From contig CASDWH010000005.1 of the NCBI GenBank assembly GCA_949284715.1, positions 25,452 to 89,451 on the forward strand: a stretch of DNA of 64,000 nt. The letters are read 5' to 3'. The position numbers and the translations under genes were made by a program. The stretch is from an uncultured bacterium. GTDB lineage: Bacteria > Cyanobacteriota > Vampirovibrionia > Gastranaerophilales > Gastranaerophilaceae. Positions 25,944 to 35,764 of this stretch are shown in pieces; the first letter of the stretch is position 1; each line of letters begins with the position of its first letter. The notes under the pieces are model-generated. The model had not been told where the DNA came from. It worked only from the letters and a program-made list of their open reading frames with translations, and searched no databases.

Positions 25944-25992
25944 ACTTCGTAATTGTGAGGATAAATAATTATTTGTAAGATTAAGTGTCTAA

Positions 25993-26718
25993 CTATGCAC
26001 CGAACTTCGGAGCCTCTTGAGTTTGACTTTGAAGTGCTGATTCGATGCTTTCTAATCTTGATTGTGCGTAAGATAATTGCGCTTCGTTTGATGCTTGTTC
26101 TATATCTATTTGTGTATCTTCTTCGTTTAATGGAGCAAGAGCCATTTCTTCTTCGTCTTCTAATGCCTGAGTTTGTGCCTCTAACCAGATTGATACCTGA
26201 TCATTAACATTAGTTGTGAATGTACTCATCATCTGTTGCTGCCATTGCTTTTGAATTGCGATTTGGTTGTTATATTGCGTTGCAGCACTTTGCGCTTGCT
26301 GCATTCTTGTTTTGAAATCATCATTTTGCATATAGTCTTGGAACGCTTTCTGAGCATCTTTAAATGCCTGACTATCAGTTCCTTGTTTTTGCGCTTCGGT
26401 CATTTCTTTATAGAGTCTTACGTATTCTTCGTCGTAACACGGTGCAGTTTCTGTCATAAGGAAATAATTTGCATCAACCATCCGGTAAGCTTGACTCATT
26501 GCCATCATTCTATTATTCATAATAGAATTAGTCATTGAAGTCATTTGTTTAGCTTGGGCTTCCAGCTTTGATTGCTTCCTTGCATACGCTTTTTGAACGT
26601 TTTCTATCCGTTTAGTGATTCTGTCTTTTCTGGTGCCAATAGAAGTTTGCTCTAAAGTCAATTTATTGACTTTGCGCTTCAGGCTCATTTTTTGATGTAG
26701 TAATAACAAATATGCCAT
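25993..26718 (-). CDS. Unknown coiled-coil protein (241 residues)
   Basis: An entirely helical, Gln/Ala/Met-rich protein with no signal peptide, and no family I can name with certainty. Heptads run through residues 10-60, a central region is rich in Gln/Met (about 105-165), and the acidic C-terminal part (about 185-241) contains LAPLNEEDTQIDIE and a further coiled coil, ending APKFGA. The start at 26718 is preceded by GGAG, 11 nt upstream. The upstream region carries copy C of the TTATATATATAA promoter motif, so it probably belongs to the same regulon as the 786-, 82- and 178-residue unknown proteins. It is monocistronic, with its own terminator. Confidence 0.72.
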   Translation of the reverse strand: MAYLLLLHQKMSLKRKVNKLTLEQTSIGTRKDRITKRIENVQKAYARKQSKLEAQAKQMTSMTNSIMNNRMMAMSQAYRMVDANYFLMTETAPCYDEEYVRLYKEMTEAQKQGTDSQAFKDAQKAFQDYMQNDDFKTRMQQAQSAATQYNNQIAIQKQWQQQMMSTFTTNVNDQVSIWLEAQTQALEDEEEMALAPLNEEDTQIDIEQASNEAQLSYAQSRLESIESALQSQTQEAPKFGA

Positions 26719-26748
26719 TTGCTTCTATAGCTCCGTATATTTAGTATC

Positions 26749-26788
26749 CTCATATATATAAAGTATTTGTTATATACATAAATTGCCA
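26749..26788 (-). promoter_or_regulatory. TTATATATATAA promoter motif, copy C
   Basis: Read on the minus strand: GGCAATTT, 14-15 nt, AATACTTTATATATATGAG, ending about 31 nt before the start codon. The palindrome has one changed base (TGAG for TAAC), and the spacer is one base longer than in copies A and B. Confidence 0.5.
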
Positions 26789-26889
26789 AAAGTATATAAT
26801 TTTGTTACAAAAGTTTACAATTTTAGCCTTTATAAAGATTATAATACTTATATATGTTTTAAACATATTAACCCTAAATCAGTTTGTAT

Positions 26890-26895
26890 TATAAT
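26890..26895 (+). promoter_or_regulatory. -10 box of a leaderless MCE gene
   Basis: TATAAT ends 6 nt before the ATG at 26902. No Shine-Dalgarno sequence is present and no clear -35 box is seen. Confidence 0.5.
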
Positions 26896-26901
26896 ATATT
26901 T

Positions 26902-27528
26902 ATGCACACATCAAATAAATACCTGCGACTGGAAATTCTTGTATGGATTATTGTCATACTTGTATTATTGCTTTTATCGTCGATATTATACAGAAATTCC
27001 CAGAAACAGTATGAAACCCATAAAATATTTATGTCCGATATTGACGGACTTATTGTTGGTTCTCCGGTAAAGCTTATGGGCGTTCAGGTCGGGTATGTTA
27101 ATGATATAAAAATTGTTGATGATAATGTTTATATAAGATTTATAATTAAAGATAAAGATTTACACCTGCCGTGGGGAACAACCGCTACTGTTGAATTTAG
27201 CGGAATGGCAGGTTCCCGTTCCCTTGAACTCTATCCGCCCGAGAATATTGCTGACGGCGAAAATGTTGATTATATAAGGGTAGTTAATCCGACAAGGCTT
27301 AGCAAATCGTTACATTTATTATATGAAATGTATAACAAATTCATGGATATATGTTTTGGAATATCTGCTTTTTCTGCAAGTATGCGTGCGGCGGATTTAG
27401 ATTTGGAATTGCCTTCCGAAAAAGATAATTTACAATTCGTAAAGTTTCTTGAATTTGCAGACGGTTGGTTAGATAATTCTAATAATAAAGTTTCTGAATT
27501 AAGAAAAAAATGGCGGAAGGATAAGTAA
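26902..27528 (+). CDS. MCE/MlaD-domain protein (lipid-transport substrate-binding subunit)
   Basis: MCE proteins bind lipids between the inner and outer membranes as part of ABC systems. The 208-residue protein has an N-terminal anchor (about 13-32), then an MCE domain (about 40-120) with the typical IDGLIVGSPVKLMGVQVGYV and FSGMAGSRSLELYPP. The C-terminus (about 120-208) is helical and much shorter than in large MCE proteins. The ATG at 26902 is chosen because a consensus -10 box lies 6 nt upstream; a longer in-frame reading from 26884 would begin inside the promoter. The permease and ATPase partners are not next to it. upp begins right after its stop codon. Confidence 0.85.
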   Translation: MHTSNKYLRLEILVWIIVILVLLLLSSILYRNSQKQYETHKIFMSDIDGLIVGSPVKLMGVQVGYVNDIKIVDDNVYIRFIIKDKDLHLPWGTTATVEFSGMAGSRSLELYPPENIADGENVDYIRVVNPTRLSKSLHLLYEMYNKFMDICFGISAFSASMRAADLDLELPSEKDNLQFVKFLEFADGWLDNSNNKVSELRKKWRKDK

Positions 27529-28185
27529 ATGGAATATAAAAATGTATTTGTAATATCAACCCCTGTAGTAAATGAGAACTTATGTATTTTAAGAAGCAAG
27601 TATACTGACACAATGGGGGTAAAATGTGCAACAAGACAGATAACTAATATATTATTATATGAGGCCTCGAAGAACCTACCTCAGGTTGATACAGAAGTTG
27701 AAACCCCATTAATGAAATTCACGACAAAATCTATAGACAGAAGTTTAAGAGTTATTATTTCTCCGATACTGCGTGCAGGTCTAGTATTTACAGATTCAGC
27801 ATCTGACATGCTGCCAAGGGCTGAAATAAGACATATCGGCATGTATCGTGATGAAACAACCTTGAAACCGGTATGGTACTATAACAAACTTCCTGAGAAA
27901 TTTGGCAATCCGGAAAAAACATATGTTTATCTTACTGATCCTATGCTTGCAACAGGAAATTCGCTTTTAGAAACCATTAAAATGTATGAGGGCAAAGGGC
28001 TTGATGTTTCACATATCCGCTGTGTATGCCTGATTGCAGCACCTGAGGGAATAAAAAATATCAAAAATTCCTATCCTGATATAGAAATTTTCACCGCTGC
28101 TATTGATAAATCTCTTAATGCTAACGGGTATATTCTTCCTGGTCTTGGTGATGCAGGTGATAGAATTTTCAATACTGTTAAATAA
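27529..28185 (+). CDS. upp: Uracil phosphoribosyltransferase
   Basis: Pyrimidine salvage enzyme that makes UMP from uracil and PRPP. The 218-residue protein contains DTEVETPLMKF (residues about 49-59), SPILRAGLVFTDS, the PRPP-binding loop YLTDPMLATGNSLLETI (about 139-155) and the C-terminal uracil site GYILPGLGDAGDRIF. Length is normal. It abuts the MCE gene, so it may be expressed from the same leaderless transcript. A bidirectional terminator follows. Confidence 0.96.
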   Translation: MEYKNVFVISTPVVNENLCILRSKYTDTMGVKCATRQITNILLYEASKNLPQVDTEVETPLMKFTTKSIDRSLRVIISPILRAGLVFTDSASDMLPRAEIRHIGMYRDETTLKPVWYYNKLPEKFGNPEKTYVYLTDPMLATGNSLLETIKMYEGKGLDVSHIRCVCLIAAPEGIKNIKNSYPDIEIFTAAIDKSLNANGYILPGLGDAGDRIFNTVK

Positions 28186-28200
28186 TTAATTATTACTAAT

Positions 28201-28233
28201 AAAATCCCGCCCTGATATCAGCGGCGGGATTTT
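28201..28233. terminator. Bidirectional terminator
   Basis: AAAATCCCGCC / GGCGGGATTTT, an 11-bp perfect stem between convergent upp and the prepilin gene. Confidence 0.88.
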
Positions 28234-28237
28234 ATAA

Positions 28238-29101
28238 TTATCTCATATTTTTCGGAGGAATAAGTTTTACCGTTCCATCTTTAAACCTCTCGGCGCTTGT
28301 CCCTGTCACACCAGCGCAATAAGTACTGATATTGAATTGTGAAGAAGGATGGTTAAATATAGATTGCTCGTCATTAGGATTCCAGGTCGCGCATAGAGCT
28401 TCTCTGTATGTTCTTGGAAATACCGGTTCGTATTTTGGTTCATCCGAACCTTCTTGTTTAAGCAATCGTCCTATTGTTCCATTGTCTGCGTATGCAGGCA
28501 GAACTTCAACGTTATCAACAATATTGATTTTTGCTTCATCTTTACTCATACTGTAGGAACCCTGTGTTTGGCTGCTGCCGAGAATTATCATCAACGGGCC
28601 GTATCCTGAAGGATCACCTTGCTCTTTATCTTCATAGGCCTGTTTAAGATAACCGCAGTGGAATATAACTTTATAATAAAGGTTTCCTTCAGTATTTTCC
28701 TTCGTTTTAACCGTTGGAATAGTTACTTCTACAGCATCCCAAAAAGGGTCCCCTCCTATATTCTGAAAACTAAAATTAGTAGTATCCTCTGTTCCTATTC
28801 GGTAATCGGAGTTAATCATGCTGTTAAAATGTGAATCAAAAGGTGATGCCATATTAGCTTTACCTTTAATTTTTTGTACGGGCTGACCTGTTAACGGGTC
28901 TATTTCAGTTACGATTTCTTCATGTTTTTTTAAATACAGATAATTATCAAAAGCTGTTGTTAAAGCAGAATAAGTTCTGTAAAAATATAAATTGTAAGCA
29001 TTACGCAAGCTTACCTGTCCTGCCCCCATACACAGGGCTATTAATATACCTATAATCACCAGGACTATCAGTACCTCTGCAAACGTGAATGCTTTTTTCA
29101 T
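28238..29101 (-). CDS. Prepilin-type (type IV pilin/pseudopilin-like) protein
   Basis: The 287-residue protein starts MKKAFTFAEVLIVLVIIGILIAL, a class-III prepilin leader: a short basic leader, then a 20-residue hydrophobic helix with Glu at +5 after cleavage. Cleavage before Phe would leave Ala rather than Gly at -1. The large C-terminal part (from about 50) is Gly/Asn/Thr-rich with Cys pairs, as in pseudopilin globular domains. ATG at 29101 follows GGAGGG; the longer in-frame reading lacks a ribosome-binding site. Its start overlaps the DUF3326 stop codon (ATGA), so the two are coupled. Only the leader is diagnostic; the assembled structure is unknown. Confidence 0.83.
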   Translation of the reverse strand: MKKAFTFAEVLIVLVIIGILIALCMGAGQVSLRNAYNLYFYRTYSALTTAFDNYLYLKKHEEIVTEIDPLTGQPVQKIKGKANMASPFDSHFNSMINSDYRIGTEDTTNFSFQNIGGDPFWDAVEVTIPTVKTKENTEGNLYYKVIFHCGYLKQAYEDKEQGDPSGYGPLMIILGSSQTQGSYSMSKDEAKINIVDNVEVLPAYADNGTIGRLLKQEGSDEPKYEPVFPRTYREALCATWNPNDEQSIFNHPSSQFNISTYCAGVTGTSAERFKDGTVKLIPPKNMR

Positions 29102-30045
29102 TGTAAGCCCTCCAAAAATTCTTCGTATGTATATACTATACCACATTTTCCATTTATTCTATCATTTGTTACATTTAGAAGTGTATTATTTTCTAAGACT
29201 GAATATACCGGAATATTGTGTTTTTGCGCTTCAAATACAGGAATTGACCCGAGCGAGTTATGCGGCATAAGAAGAAAATCTAAATCTTTAATCCTAAAAC
29301 CGTCTTTTGTATTTATCGCCGGAGCGTTTTGCAGTCCTAATAGTATGCAGGGCAGAAAAGTCGGTGTAATGTATTCAGCCGAACACCGCGGGTCAACAAT
29401 ATCTGTGCTAATAGTTATATCGTCAAAAGCGGGTGAATGCGCACAAGGAACTCTGAGTTCGCGTGTTATATAATGGGATATAATTGCTTCAACGCCGCCA
29501 ATCGGGTCAACTCCTACACCTTCTGCGTAGTCTGTTGAATTATCTTCTTCAAATCTGCAAACTACAGCTATTGCTTCAGCCCCGTTAGTAATAAGCTGTT
29601 TTGCGCATCTTATAAGCGTTTCCGGATTATCTATCCCGCCGGTTGAGTAGTTTCCTTTATTCTCAAAATAAATCCCGGCCTCTTCATCCGTTATTGCGTA
29701 TTCTGTAATATCAACTCCATAAACCGTTTTCACTGCATTAATTGTATTTATATGAACGTTTAGTACATTTTTCGGAATCCCTTTATCGAATATTACACCT
29801 ATTCTATTGTTTTTCTTTGGTGCTAAGGTTAGATTCCCTTTAAAAAATTCATCAATAGCGTAGCCTTCGACATAGAGCATGTTAGGTGTTATACCGGAAA
29901 AACATCCTGCATTAACTACATTCGGATTAACAATAAGAGTTGCGTATTCAGCAATCTTGCTGGCATAAACTGAAGCATCGCCGGCAAATCCGCCGATAGA
30001 GGCTCCAATACCTGTAGGTACAATAAAAGCTCCTAGTTTTTTCAT
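29098..30045 (-). CDS. DUF3326 family protein
   Basis: A 315-residue protein of the DUF3326 family, which is found mainly in cyanobacteria and plastid-bearing organisms and has no established function. Visible family features are IVPTGIGASIGGFAGDA at the N-terminus, NPNVVNAGCF, NMLYVEGYAID, RIGVIFDKGI and VGVDPIGGVEAIISHYI. It reads as a soluble alpha/beta protein. The start at 30045 is chosen because MKKLGAFIVP is the natural family start and a TATAAT box lies 7 nt upstream on the minus strand, giving another apparently leaderless mRNA. The prepilin gene overlaps its end. Confidence 0.85.
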   Translation of the reverse strand: MKKLGAFIVPTGIGASIGGFAGDASVYASKIAEYATLIVNPNVVNAGCFSGITPNMLYVEGYAIDEFFKGNLTLAPKKNNRIGVIFDKGIPKNVLNVHINTINAVKTVYGVDITEYAITDEEAGIYFENKGNYSTGGIDNPETLIRCAKQLITNGAEAIAVVCRFEEDNSTDYAEGVGVDPIGGVEAIISHYITRELRVPCAHSPAFDDITISTDIVDPRCSAEYITPTFLPCILLGLQNAPAINTKDGFRIKDLDFLLMPHNSLGSIPVFEAQKHNIPVYSVLENNTLLNVTNDRINGKCGIVYTYEEFLEGLQ

Positions 30046-30052
30046 ATTACTT

Positions 30053-30058
30053 ATTATA
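30053..30058 (-). promoter_or_regulatory. -10 box of a leaderless DUF3326 gene
   Basis: TATAAT on the minus strand, 7 nt before the ATG at 30045, with no Shine-Dalgarno sequence. The -35 region is not convincing. Confidence 0.45.
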
Positions 30059-30174
30059 AACGCAAATACTCCAACTGTATACCCGTATATGGTAATGAAT
30101 TTCATTATAAACGAACACATAATTTAGAAGTTAGTTTTCTCGGGAAAAGTGTATCTGAGAAAAAGGAGGTAAAA

Positions 30175-32130
30175 ATGACGATAAAAAAACTGACTGTGGC
30201 AGCTGCGATTGCCGTTGGAATAGCAACGTGTTCGTTAAATAATGCAATGGCAGCATGCCCGTGTGATCAACGTCCTGTGGTCACAGAATCATCGTGTTGT
30301 CCGGCGGAAGATATTCCGGTAGTAACGGGTCAGGCTTGCCCTTGCCAGACAGAAGAACCAAGCTGCGGTTGTGATGTCCCAAGTTGTGAAGAACCTGCGG
30401 TTCCATCCTGTGCAATTTGCCCCAATGCATCATCTGTGCCAAGATGTTCAATGAACCAGGTATATGCATATCCAAACGCAATTTATGGTTCTAATAACTA
30501 TATTGGAGAGTGTTCAAGCTCTGCGGCAACTTTTAGAGGCGAAGGCGGGTTTGTTGTTGGTACAAATGGATTAAGCAGTACTACAATGGGCGCAGCAGTC
30601 CTTCCGGAAGGTTCAATGACAGGTGCTGCAACGGATATTCCGTGTTTAAATGACTCTCCTGTAGCTCATAATGGTGTACCTATTTTGCGTGATGAAAGGA
30701 AAATGGATGGTAACGGCTGTCCTATTCAAATTAGTACAGCAAATTCAATACAAGCGATAAAAAAGACAATGGTTCCTTTAGATTTATCCCAGTTTAACAA
30801 TGTTACCGGTGCGGCAGCAGATATGCCGGGCATGAATATGTTTCCGGATGTTCCAAATAATTACTGGGCATCGTGTCCTATTGATAAGTTAGCAATGAAC
30901 GATGTTGTTGTCGGGTATCCGGATAGAATGTTTAAACCATCTAAAAATATCAGCCGTGCTGAATTTGCTACAATGATTGTCAAGGGCTTTAATAAAAATG
31001 ACTGCGGGTGTGGAACAGAAGCGTTATTTAGTGATGTTCCTGTTTCCCACTGGGCAAATTCGGTTATTGCTAAAGCTGTTCATGAAAACCTGCTCAAAGG
31101 TTATCCTGACGGCTTATTTAAGCCAAATAATAATGTAACCAGAGCAGAAGCACTATGTGCTTTATCAAAGGGTATAAATATTGAAATGGATGCGGCAAAA
31201 GCGCAGCAGGTGTTATCATGTTATTCAGATTGCGCATCAGTTCCTGAATGGGCGCGTATACCGATAGCAAAGGCACTGGAAAGCGGTGCGCTTAAATCAT
31301 CACCCAACTCTAAAATGATTAGACCGTATGCCGAAGCTACACGTGCTGAAATTGCTTCTATGTTACAAAACATTCGTGTTGCAATGGGTTATGATACCAA
31401 TCCAACGACAGCAAACGATACTTGCCCGATTTGCCCGACGGATAAAAAGGCTTATGTAGAAAATGAACAAATTGTTAAAATTCCAACATTAGAACTAAAA
31501 TTCTTAGATGAAATTAATGCAAAATCATCTCATGTCGGACAAATATTTGCCGCAAAAACTCTTGAAGATGTAACAATTGACGGCCAATGCTTCCCGTGCG
31601 GTTCTAAAGTAACAGGTAAAGTTGTAGAAGTAGTAAGACCATCCGGTTGTCAAAAGGGTGCATTAAAACTAGCATTTACTGATATAAGCAATAACGGCTG
31701 TAAAGCGAAATTACCGCGTCAAATACTAACGGCGCAAGTAGATTGTTCAAAACAGCCTAATATAATAGCCAGACTTGTAACAGCCCCATTCACCTGGGCA
31801 GGGTCTATGGTTGGTATAGTCGGCAGAACAACCGGCGGTATGCTCTCAAACCTCGGTAACGCAGTTGAAAATGTATCAAATGGTACAGGAATTGCGCTAG
31901 GTGATATATTCCAGGGGCAGTTTGGAGCATCAGCAAGAAGTTTAGGCGGAGCATTGTATCAAACTGTTAAAGCGCCTATTGACGTTACAAGGACAGCTCT
32001 TTCAGGTACATTTGGCTTATTGCAGTCAACCGGCGACGAAGTAGCATACCTTGTAGATGCAAAAGGTTATAAAATATCTTCTATTAATCCGAGAGAACAC
32101 GTAACAATTGCTTTCGGGTGCAGCGAATAG
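30175..32130 (+). CDS. Cysteine-rich SLH-domain surface protein
   Basis: The 651-residue protein has a signal peptide (cleavage after NAMA, about residue 27) followed by an unusual segment with 12 cysteines in about 70 residues. Three S-layer-homology domains lie at about 221-275, 284-335 and 347-405 (markers VVGYPDRMFKPSKNISRAEF, LLKGYPDGLFKPNNNVTRAEA and ATRAEIASML). SLH domains bind cell-wall-linked polymers and anchor proteins at the envelope. The C-terminal 210 residues contain a beta-rich region (about 437-520) and a Gly-rich hydrophobic region (about 530-620) that could associate with a membrane. It lacks the OprB porin barrel seen in many cyanobacterial SLH proteins. The RBS is AAAGGAGG. 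Confidence 0.87.
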   Translation: MTIKKLTVAAAIAVGIATCSLNNAMAACPCDQRPVVTESSCCPAEDIPVVTGQACPCQTEEPSCGCDVPSCEEPAVPSCAICPNASSVPRCSMNQVYAYPNAIYGSNNYIGECSSSAATFRGEGGFVVGTNGLSSTTMGAAVLPEGSMTGAATDIPCLNDSPVAHNGVPILRDERKMDGNGCPIQISTANSIQAIKKTMVPLDLSQFNNVTGAAADMPGMNMFPDVPNNYWASCPIDKLAMNDVVVGYPDRMFKPSKNISRAEFATMIVKGFNKNDCGCGTEALFSDVPVSHWANSVIAKAVHENLLKGYPDGLFKPNNNVTRAEALCALSKGINIEMDAAKAQQVLSCYSDCASVPEWARIPIAKALESGALKSSPNSKMIRPYAEATRAEIASMLQNIRVAMGYDTNPTTANDTCPICPTDKKAYVENEQIVKIPTLELKFLDEINAKSSHVGQIFAAKTLEDVTIDGQCFPCGSKVTGKVVEVVRPSGCQKGALKLAFTDISNNGCKAKLPRQILTAQVDCSKQPNIIARLVTAPFTWAGSMVGIVGRTTGGMLSNLGNAVENVSNGTGIALGDIFQGQFGASARSLGGALYQTVKAPIDVTRTALSGTFGLLQSTGDEVAYLVDAKGYKISSINPREHVTIAFGCSE

Positions 32131-32152
32131 TGAGTAAGTCGTTCGCTTCCGG

Positions 32153-32191
32153 GGTTAGCCTGCATTCAGGCTAACCTCTTTTTATTTTTAT
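32153..32191 (+). terminator. Terminator after the SLH gene
   Basis: A 10-bp perfect stem (GGTTAGCCTG / CAGGCTAACC) with loop CATT and a T-rich tail. Confidence 0.88.
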
Positions 32192-32199
32192 AAAATTTA

Positions 32200-32266
32200 T
32201 TTACAAAAATTCACAAAAGGGCTGTTTTTAACAAAAATTTACAAAAATTATGTAAAATTTTGTAAA
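32200..32266. repeat. TTTACAAAAATT repeats upstream of the rpoB promoter
   Basis: The 12-mer TTTACAAAAATT occurs at 32200-32211 and 32238-32249, and an inverted near-copy AAATTTTGTAAA lies at 32255-32266. The same 12-mer is found at 61573-61584, in front of a prepilin gene. The 303-nt gap between the SLH gene and rpoB otherwise holds the SLH terminator, the rpoB promoter and its leader. Function is unknown; a regulator site is possible, but AT-rich chance similarity is not excluded. Confidence 0.45.
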
Positions 32267-32293
32267 CAATGATTGTAGTATATACATTTAATC

Positions 32294-32321
32294 TTGACGG
32301 GAAATTTTTAAGTAGTACGAT
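32294..32321 (+). promoter_or_regulatory. Probable rpoB-rpoC1-rpoC2 promoter
   Basis: TTGACG (32294-32299), 16 nt, TACGAT (32316-32321). It leaves an untranslated leader of about 105 nt before rpoB, long enough for control, although no known motif is seen in it. Confidence 0.5.
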
Positions 32322-32433
32322 TAGAGAACATGCGTATGTATGGGGATTTAGTCCGAAAATAATGAAAATAATATAGCAAATATACATTTTTTATATAGTT
32401 TATGTACACCATTAGAATAGATGAGGTGATTTA

Positions 32434-35400
32434 ATGTCGACAACGAAATATGCAAAAAGAGTAACTCCGATGGGCATACCAAATACTAGGTTGGATGATT
32501 TACCGGATTTAATTGACGTGCAGAAGAAATCGTTTGAATGGTTTCTAAAAGAGGGTTTAAAGGAAGAGCTTCTTGCTTTTAGTCCTGTAAAGGATTATAC
32601 CGGCAGATTGGAGCTTCACTTTTTGCCTAATTATACTTTCGATAATGCAAAGTATACTGTTGAAGAAGCACGTATTCACGATGCTACTTATGCAAAACAG
32701 CTTCGTGTTATGGTTAGGCTTGTTAACCGTGACAGCGGTGAAATTAAAGAACAAGAAGTTTATATTGGTGATATTCCCACAATGACCGATAAAGGCACCT
32801 TTATTGTTAACGGTGCTGAGCGTGTTATTGTTTCACAGATTGTTCGTTCTCCAGGGGTGTATTTTAAAAGAGAAATTTCTCCTACCGGAAAACGTTTATA
32901 CAATGCTACCATGATTCCTAACAGAGGTGCATGGCTTAAAATTGAAACTGATTCTAATGATTTAATATATGTAAAAATAGATAAAAACAGAAAAATCCTT
33001 GCTACTACTCTTCTTAAAGCAATGGGTATTACTGTTTCTGAAATGGAAGCATTGTTTACCCACTTTGAATTTTTGAAAAAAACTCTGGACAAGGATACAA
33101 CCGAAACTACTGACGAAGCATTGATTGAAGTTTACAAAAAACTTCGTCCCGGTGATCCTGCTTCTGCTGCCGGCGGGCGCCAAATATTAGAAGCAAGATT
33201 CTTTGATGAAAAGAAATATGATATCGGCAGAGTCGGCCGTTATAAATTAAACAAAAAACTGAATTTAAATATTTCTAAAAACCAGCGTACTCTTACTGTT
33301 CAGGATATTGTTGCATCAATTGAGTATCTGATTAATCTAACTTACGATGAAGGTACTCTTGACGATATAGACCACTTGGGCAACAGAAGAATACGTTCAG
33401 TTGGTGAATTGTTACAAAACCAGTTCAGAGTTGGTCTATCAAGAATTGAAAGAATCGTTAAAGAAAGAATGACATTGCAGGATTCTGAAACATTGACTCC
33501 GTTAAACCTTTTGAATACAAAACCTCTGGTTGCGTCTTTAAAAGAATTTTTCGGTTCATCTCAATTATCACAGTTTATGGATCAAACCAATCCGCTTGCT
33601 GAATTAACACATAAAAGACGTGTATCAGCATTAGGGCCTGGCGGTTTACAGCGTGAGCGCGCCGGTTTTGCCGTTCGTGATATCCACCCTTCTCACTATG
33701 GACGTATTTGTCCCGTTGAAACCCCTGAAGGCCCGAACGCCGGTTTGATTGGTTCATTAGCAACTCACGCTCGTGTCAATGATTATGGCTTTGTAGAATC
33801 TCCGTTCTTTGTTGTTAAAGATGGCAAGGTTACTGATGAAGTTGTATATATGACCGCAGACGAGGATGAAAACTACAGATGCGCTCCTGCTGATGTACAG
33901 TTAAATCCAGACGGTTCTTTCAAAATGGAACAGGTTCCTGTTCGTTATCGTTCTGAATTTACAATGTCTGAATCGAGCAAGGTTGACTTTGTCGGTGTAT
34001 GTCCTATTCAGATTATATCTGTAGCGACTTCTATGATACCGTTTATCGAACACGATGACGCAAACCGTGCTTTGATGGGTTCTAACATGCAGCGTCAGGC
34101 TGTACCGCTCTTTATTACTGAAAGACCGGTCGTTGGTACAGGCTTAGAAGCCAGAGCAGCAAAAGATTCTGGTATGGTTGTTGTTGCTAAAGCCGATGGC
34201 GTTGTTGAAAGAGTTGTTGGTGAAGAAATAATTATCAGAGATATCAATGGTAAACAACATATTCATACATTAATGAAATATGTCCGCTCCAACCAGGATA
34301 CCTGTATTAACCAAAGACCTATTGTTCATGAAGGTGATAAAGTCAACGCCGGTGATGTAATCGCCGATGGTGCAGCAACAAGCTGCGGAGAACTTTCACT
34401 TGGTAAGAATGTACTTGTTGCATACATGCCCTGGGAAGGATATAACTTTGAAGATGCTATTTTGCTTTCAGAAAGATGTGTTCACGATGATGTATTTACA
34501 TCAATCCACATTGAAAAATTAGAAATAGATGCAAGACAGACAAAACTAGGCCCTGAAGAAATTACACGTGAAATACCTAATGTTTCAGAAGATGCGCTTA
34601 GACATCTTGATGAACGCGGTATTGTTCGTATCGGGGCAAGAGTTTATGCTGATGATATCCTTGTAGGTAAGGTAACACCTAAGGGGGAATCAGAACATCC
34701 GCCTGAAGAAAAATTATTAAGAGCAATATTTGCCGAAAAAGCAAGAGATGTAAAAGATAATTCATTAAGAGTTCCTCACGGCGAAGGCGGCAGAGTTCTT
34801 GATGTTAAAGTCTTTGATAGAGAAAAAGGCGATGAATTACCTCCGGGTGCAAATACCGTTATCAGAGTATACATTGCTCAAAAACGTAAGGTATCAGTTG
34901 GTGATAAACTTTCAGGGCGTCACGGAAACAAAGGTATTGTTTCAAGAATATTACCGAAAGAAGATATGCCTTTCTTGCCTGATGGTACACCTGTAGATAT
35001 TGTTCTTAACCCGCTGGGTGTTCCTTCCCGTATGAATGTTGGTCAAACTTATGAATGTTTGCTAGGTTTGGCATCATACCTTACAAAGGAACATTATGAA
35101 GCGCCTTCTTTTGATGAAAGATATGGTGAAAACCAATCAGAAATAGCAACAAGAGCGGAACTTCTCAGAGGTATAAAAGAATCCGGCTGTGATTGGGTTA
35201 GAGAAGACGGAAAAGTTTATCTTATTGACGGAAGAACAGGTGAAAAATTTGATGAACCCATCGCTGTCGGTTTATCATATATTCTTAAACTTGTTCACCT
35301 TGTTGATGATAAAATTCACGCAAGAAGTACAGGCCCTTACTCTCTGGTTACTCAACAGCCGCTTGGCGGTAAGGCTCAGTTTGGCGGTCAAAGATTCGGA

Positions 35401-35748
35401 GAAATGGAAGTTTGGGCGCTTGAAGCTTATGGCGCTGCTTATACGCTTCAAGAAATGCTTACAATTAAATCCGATGATGTAAATGGTCGTAACCGCGCTT
35501 ACGAATCAATTGTTAAAGGGGACAATATCCCGAGACCGGGTATCCCTGAATCCTTTAAGGTACTTGTAAGAGAGTTACAAAGTATCGGTTTGGATATTAC
35601 TGTTGCTAAGAAAAACGGGACAGAAGTTGATTTGATGAGTGATATGGATGATATCAGAAAAGCTGCTCCGAAAAGAACTCTTTCGGATATAGATTCTGAG
35701 TTGTTAAATATCAATTTCTTTGAAACATCAACTACACTCGGTGATTAA
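32434..35748 (+). CDS. rpoB: DNA-directed RNA polymerase subunit beta
   Basis: The catalytic beta subunit of RNA polymerase, 1104 residues, close to the cyanobacterial length and shorter than E. coli RpoB because several lineage-specific insertions are absent. Visible regions include the fork and rifampicin pocket ([22 protein letters not shown]...[13 protein letters not shown]), [25 protein letters not shown], the conserved [23 protein letters not shown], and the C-terminal [23 protein letters not shown] that binds beta'. rplJ and rplL, which often precede rpoB, are not upstream; an SLH gene is. It is followed after 16 nt by rpoC1. Confidence 0.99.
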   Translation: MSTTKYAKRVTPMGIPNTRLDDLPDLIDVQKKSFEWFLKEGLKEELLAFSPVKDYTGRLELHFLPNYTFDNAKYTVEEARIHDATYAKQLRVMVRLVNRDSGEIKEQEVYIGDIPTMTDKGTFIVNGAERVIVSQIVRSPGVYFKREISPTGKRLYNATMIPNRGAWLKIETDSNDLIYVKIDKNRKILATTLLKAMGITVSEMEALFTHFEFLKKTLDKDTTETTDEALIEVYKKLRPGDPASAAGGRQILEARFFDEKKYDIGRVGRYKLNKKLNLNISKNQRTLTVQDIVASIEYLINLTYDEGTLDDIDHLGNRRIRSVGELLQNQFRVGLSRIERIVKERMTLQDSETLTPLNLLNTKPLVASLKEFFGSSQLSQFMDQTNPLAELTHKRRVSALGPGGLQRERAGFAVRDIHPSHYGRICPVETPEGPNAGLIGSLATHARVNDYGFVESPFFVVKDGKVTDEVVYMTADEDENYRCAPADVQLNPDGSFKMEQVPVRYRSEFTMSESSKVDFVGVCPIQIISVATSMIPFIEHDDANRALMGSNMQRQAVPLFITERPVVGTGLEARAAKDSGMVVVAKADGVVERVVGEEIIIRDINGKQHIHTLMKYVRSNQDTCINQRPIVHEGDKVNAGDVIADGAATSCGELSLGKNVLVAYMPWEGYNFEDAILLSERCVHDDVFTSIHIEKLEIDARQTKLGPEEITREIPNVSEDALRHLDERGIVRIGARVYADDILVGKVTPKGESEHPPEEKLLRAIFAEKARDVKDNSLRVPHGEGGRVLDVKVFDREKGDELPPGANTVIRVYIAQKRKVSVGDKLSGRHGNKGIVSRILPKEDMPFLPDGTPVDIVLNPLGVPSRMNVGQTYECLLGLASYLTKEHYEAPSFDERYGENQSEIATRAELLRGIKESGCDWVREDGKVYLIDGRTGEKFDEPIAVGLSYILKLVHLVDDKIHARSTGPYSLVTQQPLGGKAQFGGQRFGEMEVWALEAYGAAYTLQEMLTIKSDDVNGRNRAYESIVKGDNIPRPGIPESFKVLVRELQSIGLDITVAKKNGTEVDLMSDMDDIRKAAPKRTLSDIDSELLNINFFETSTTLGD

Positions 35749-35764
35749 TAAAGGAGAATGAAAA

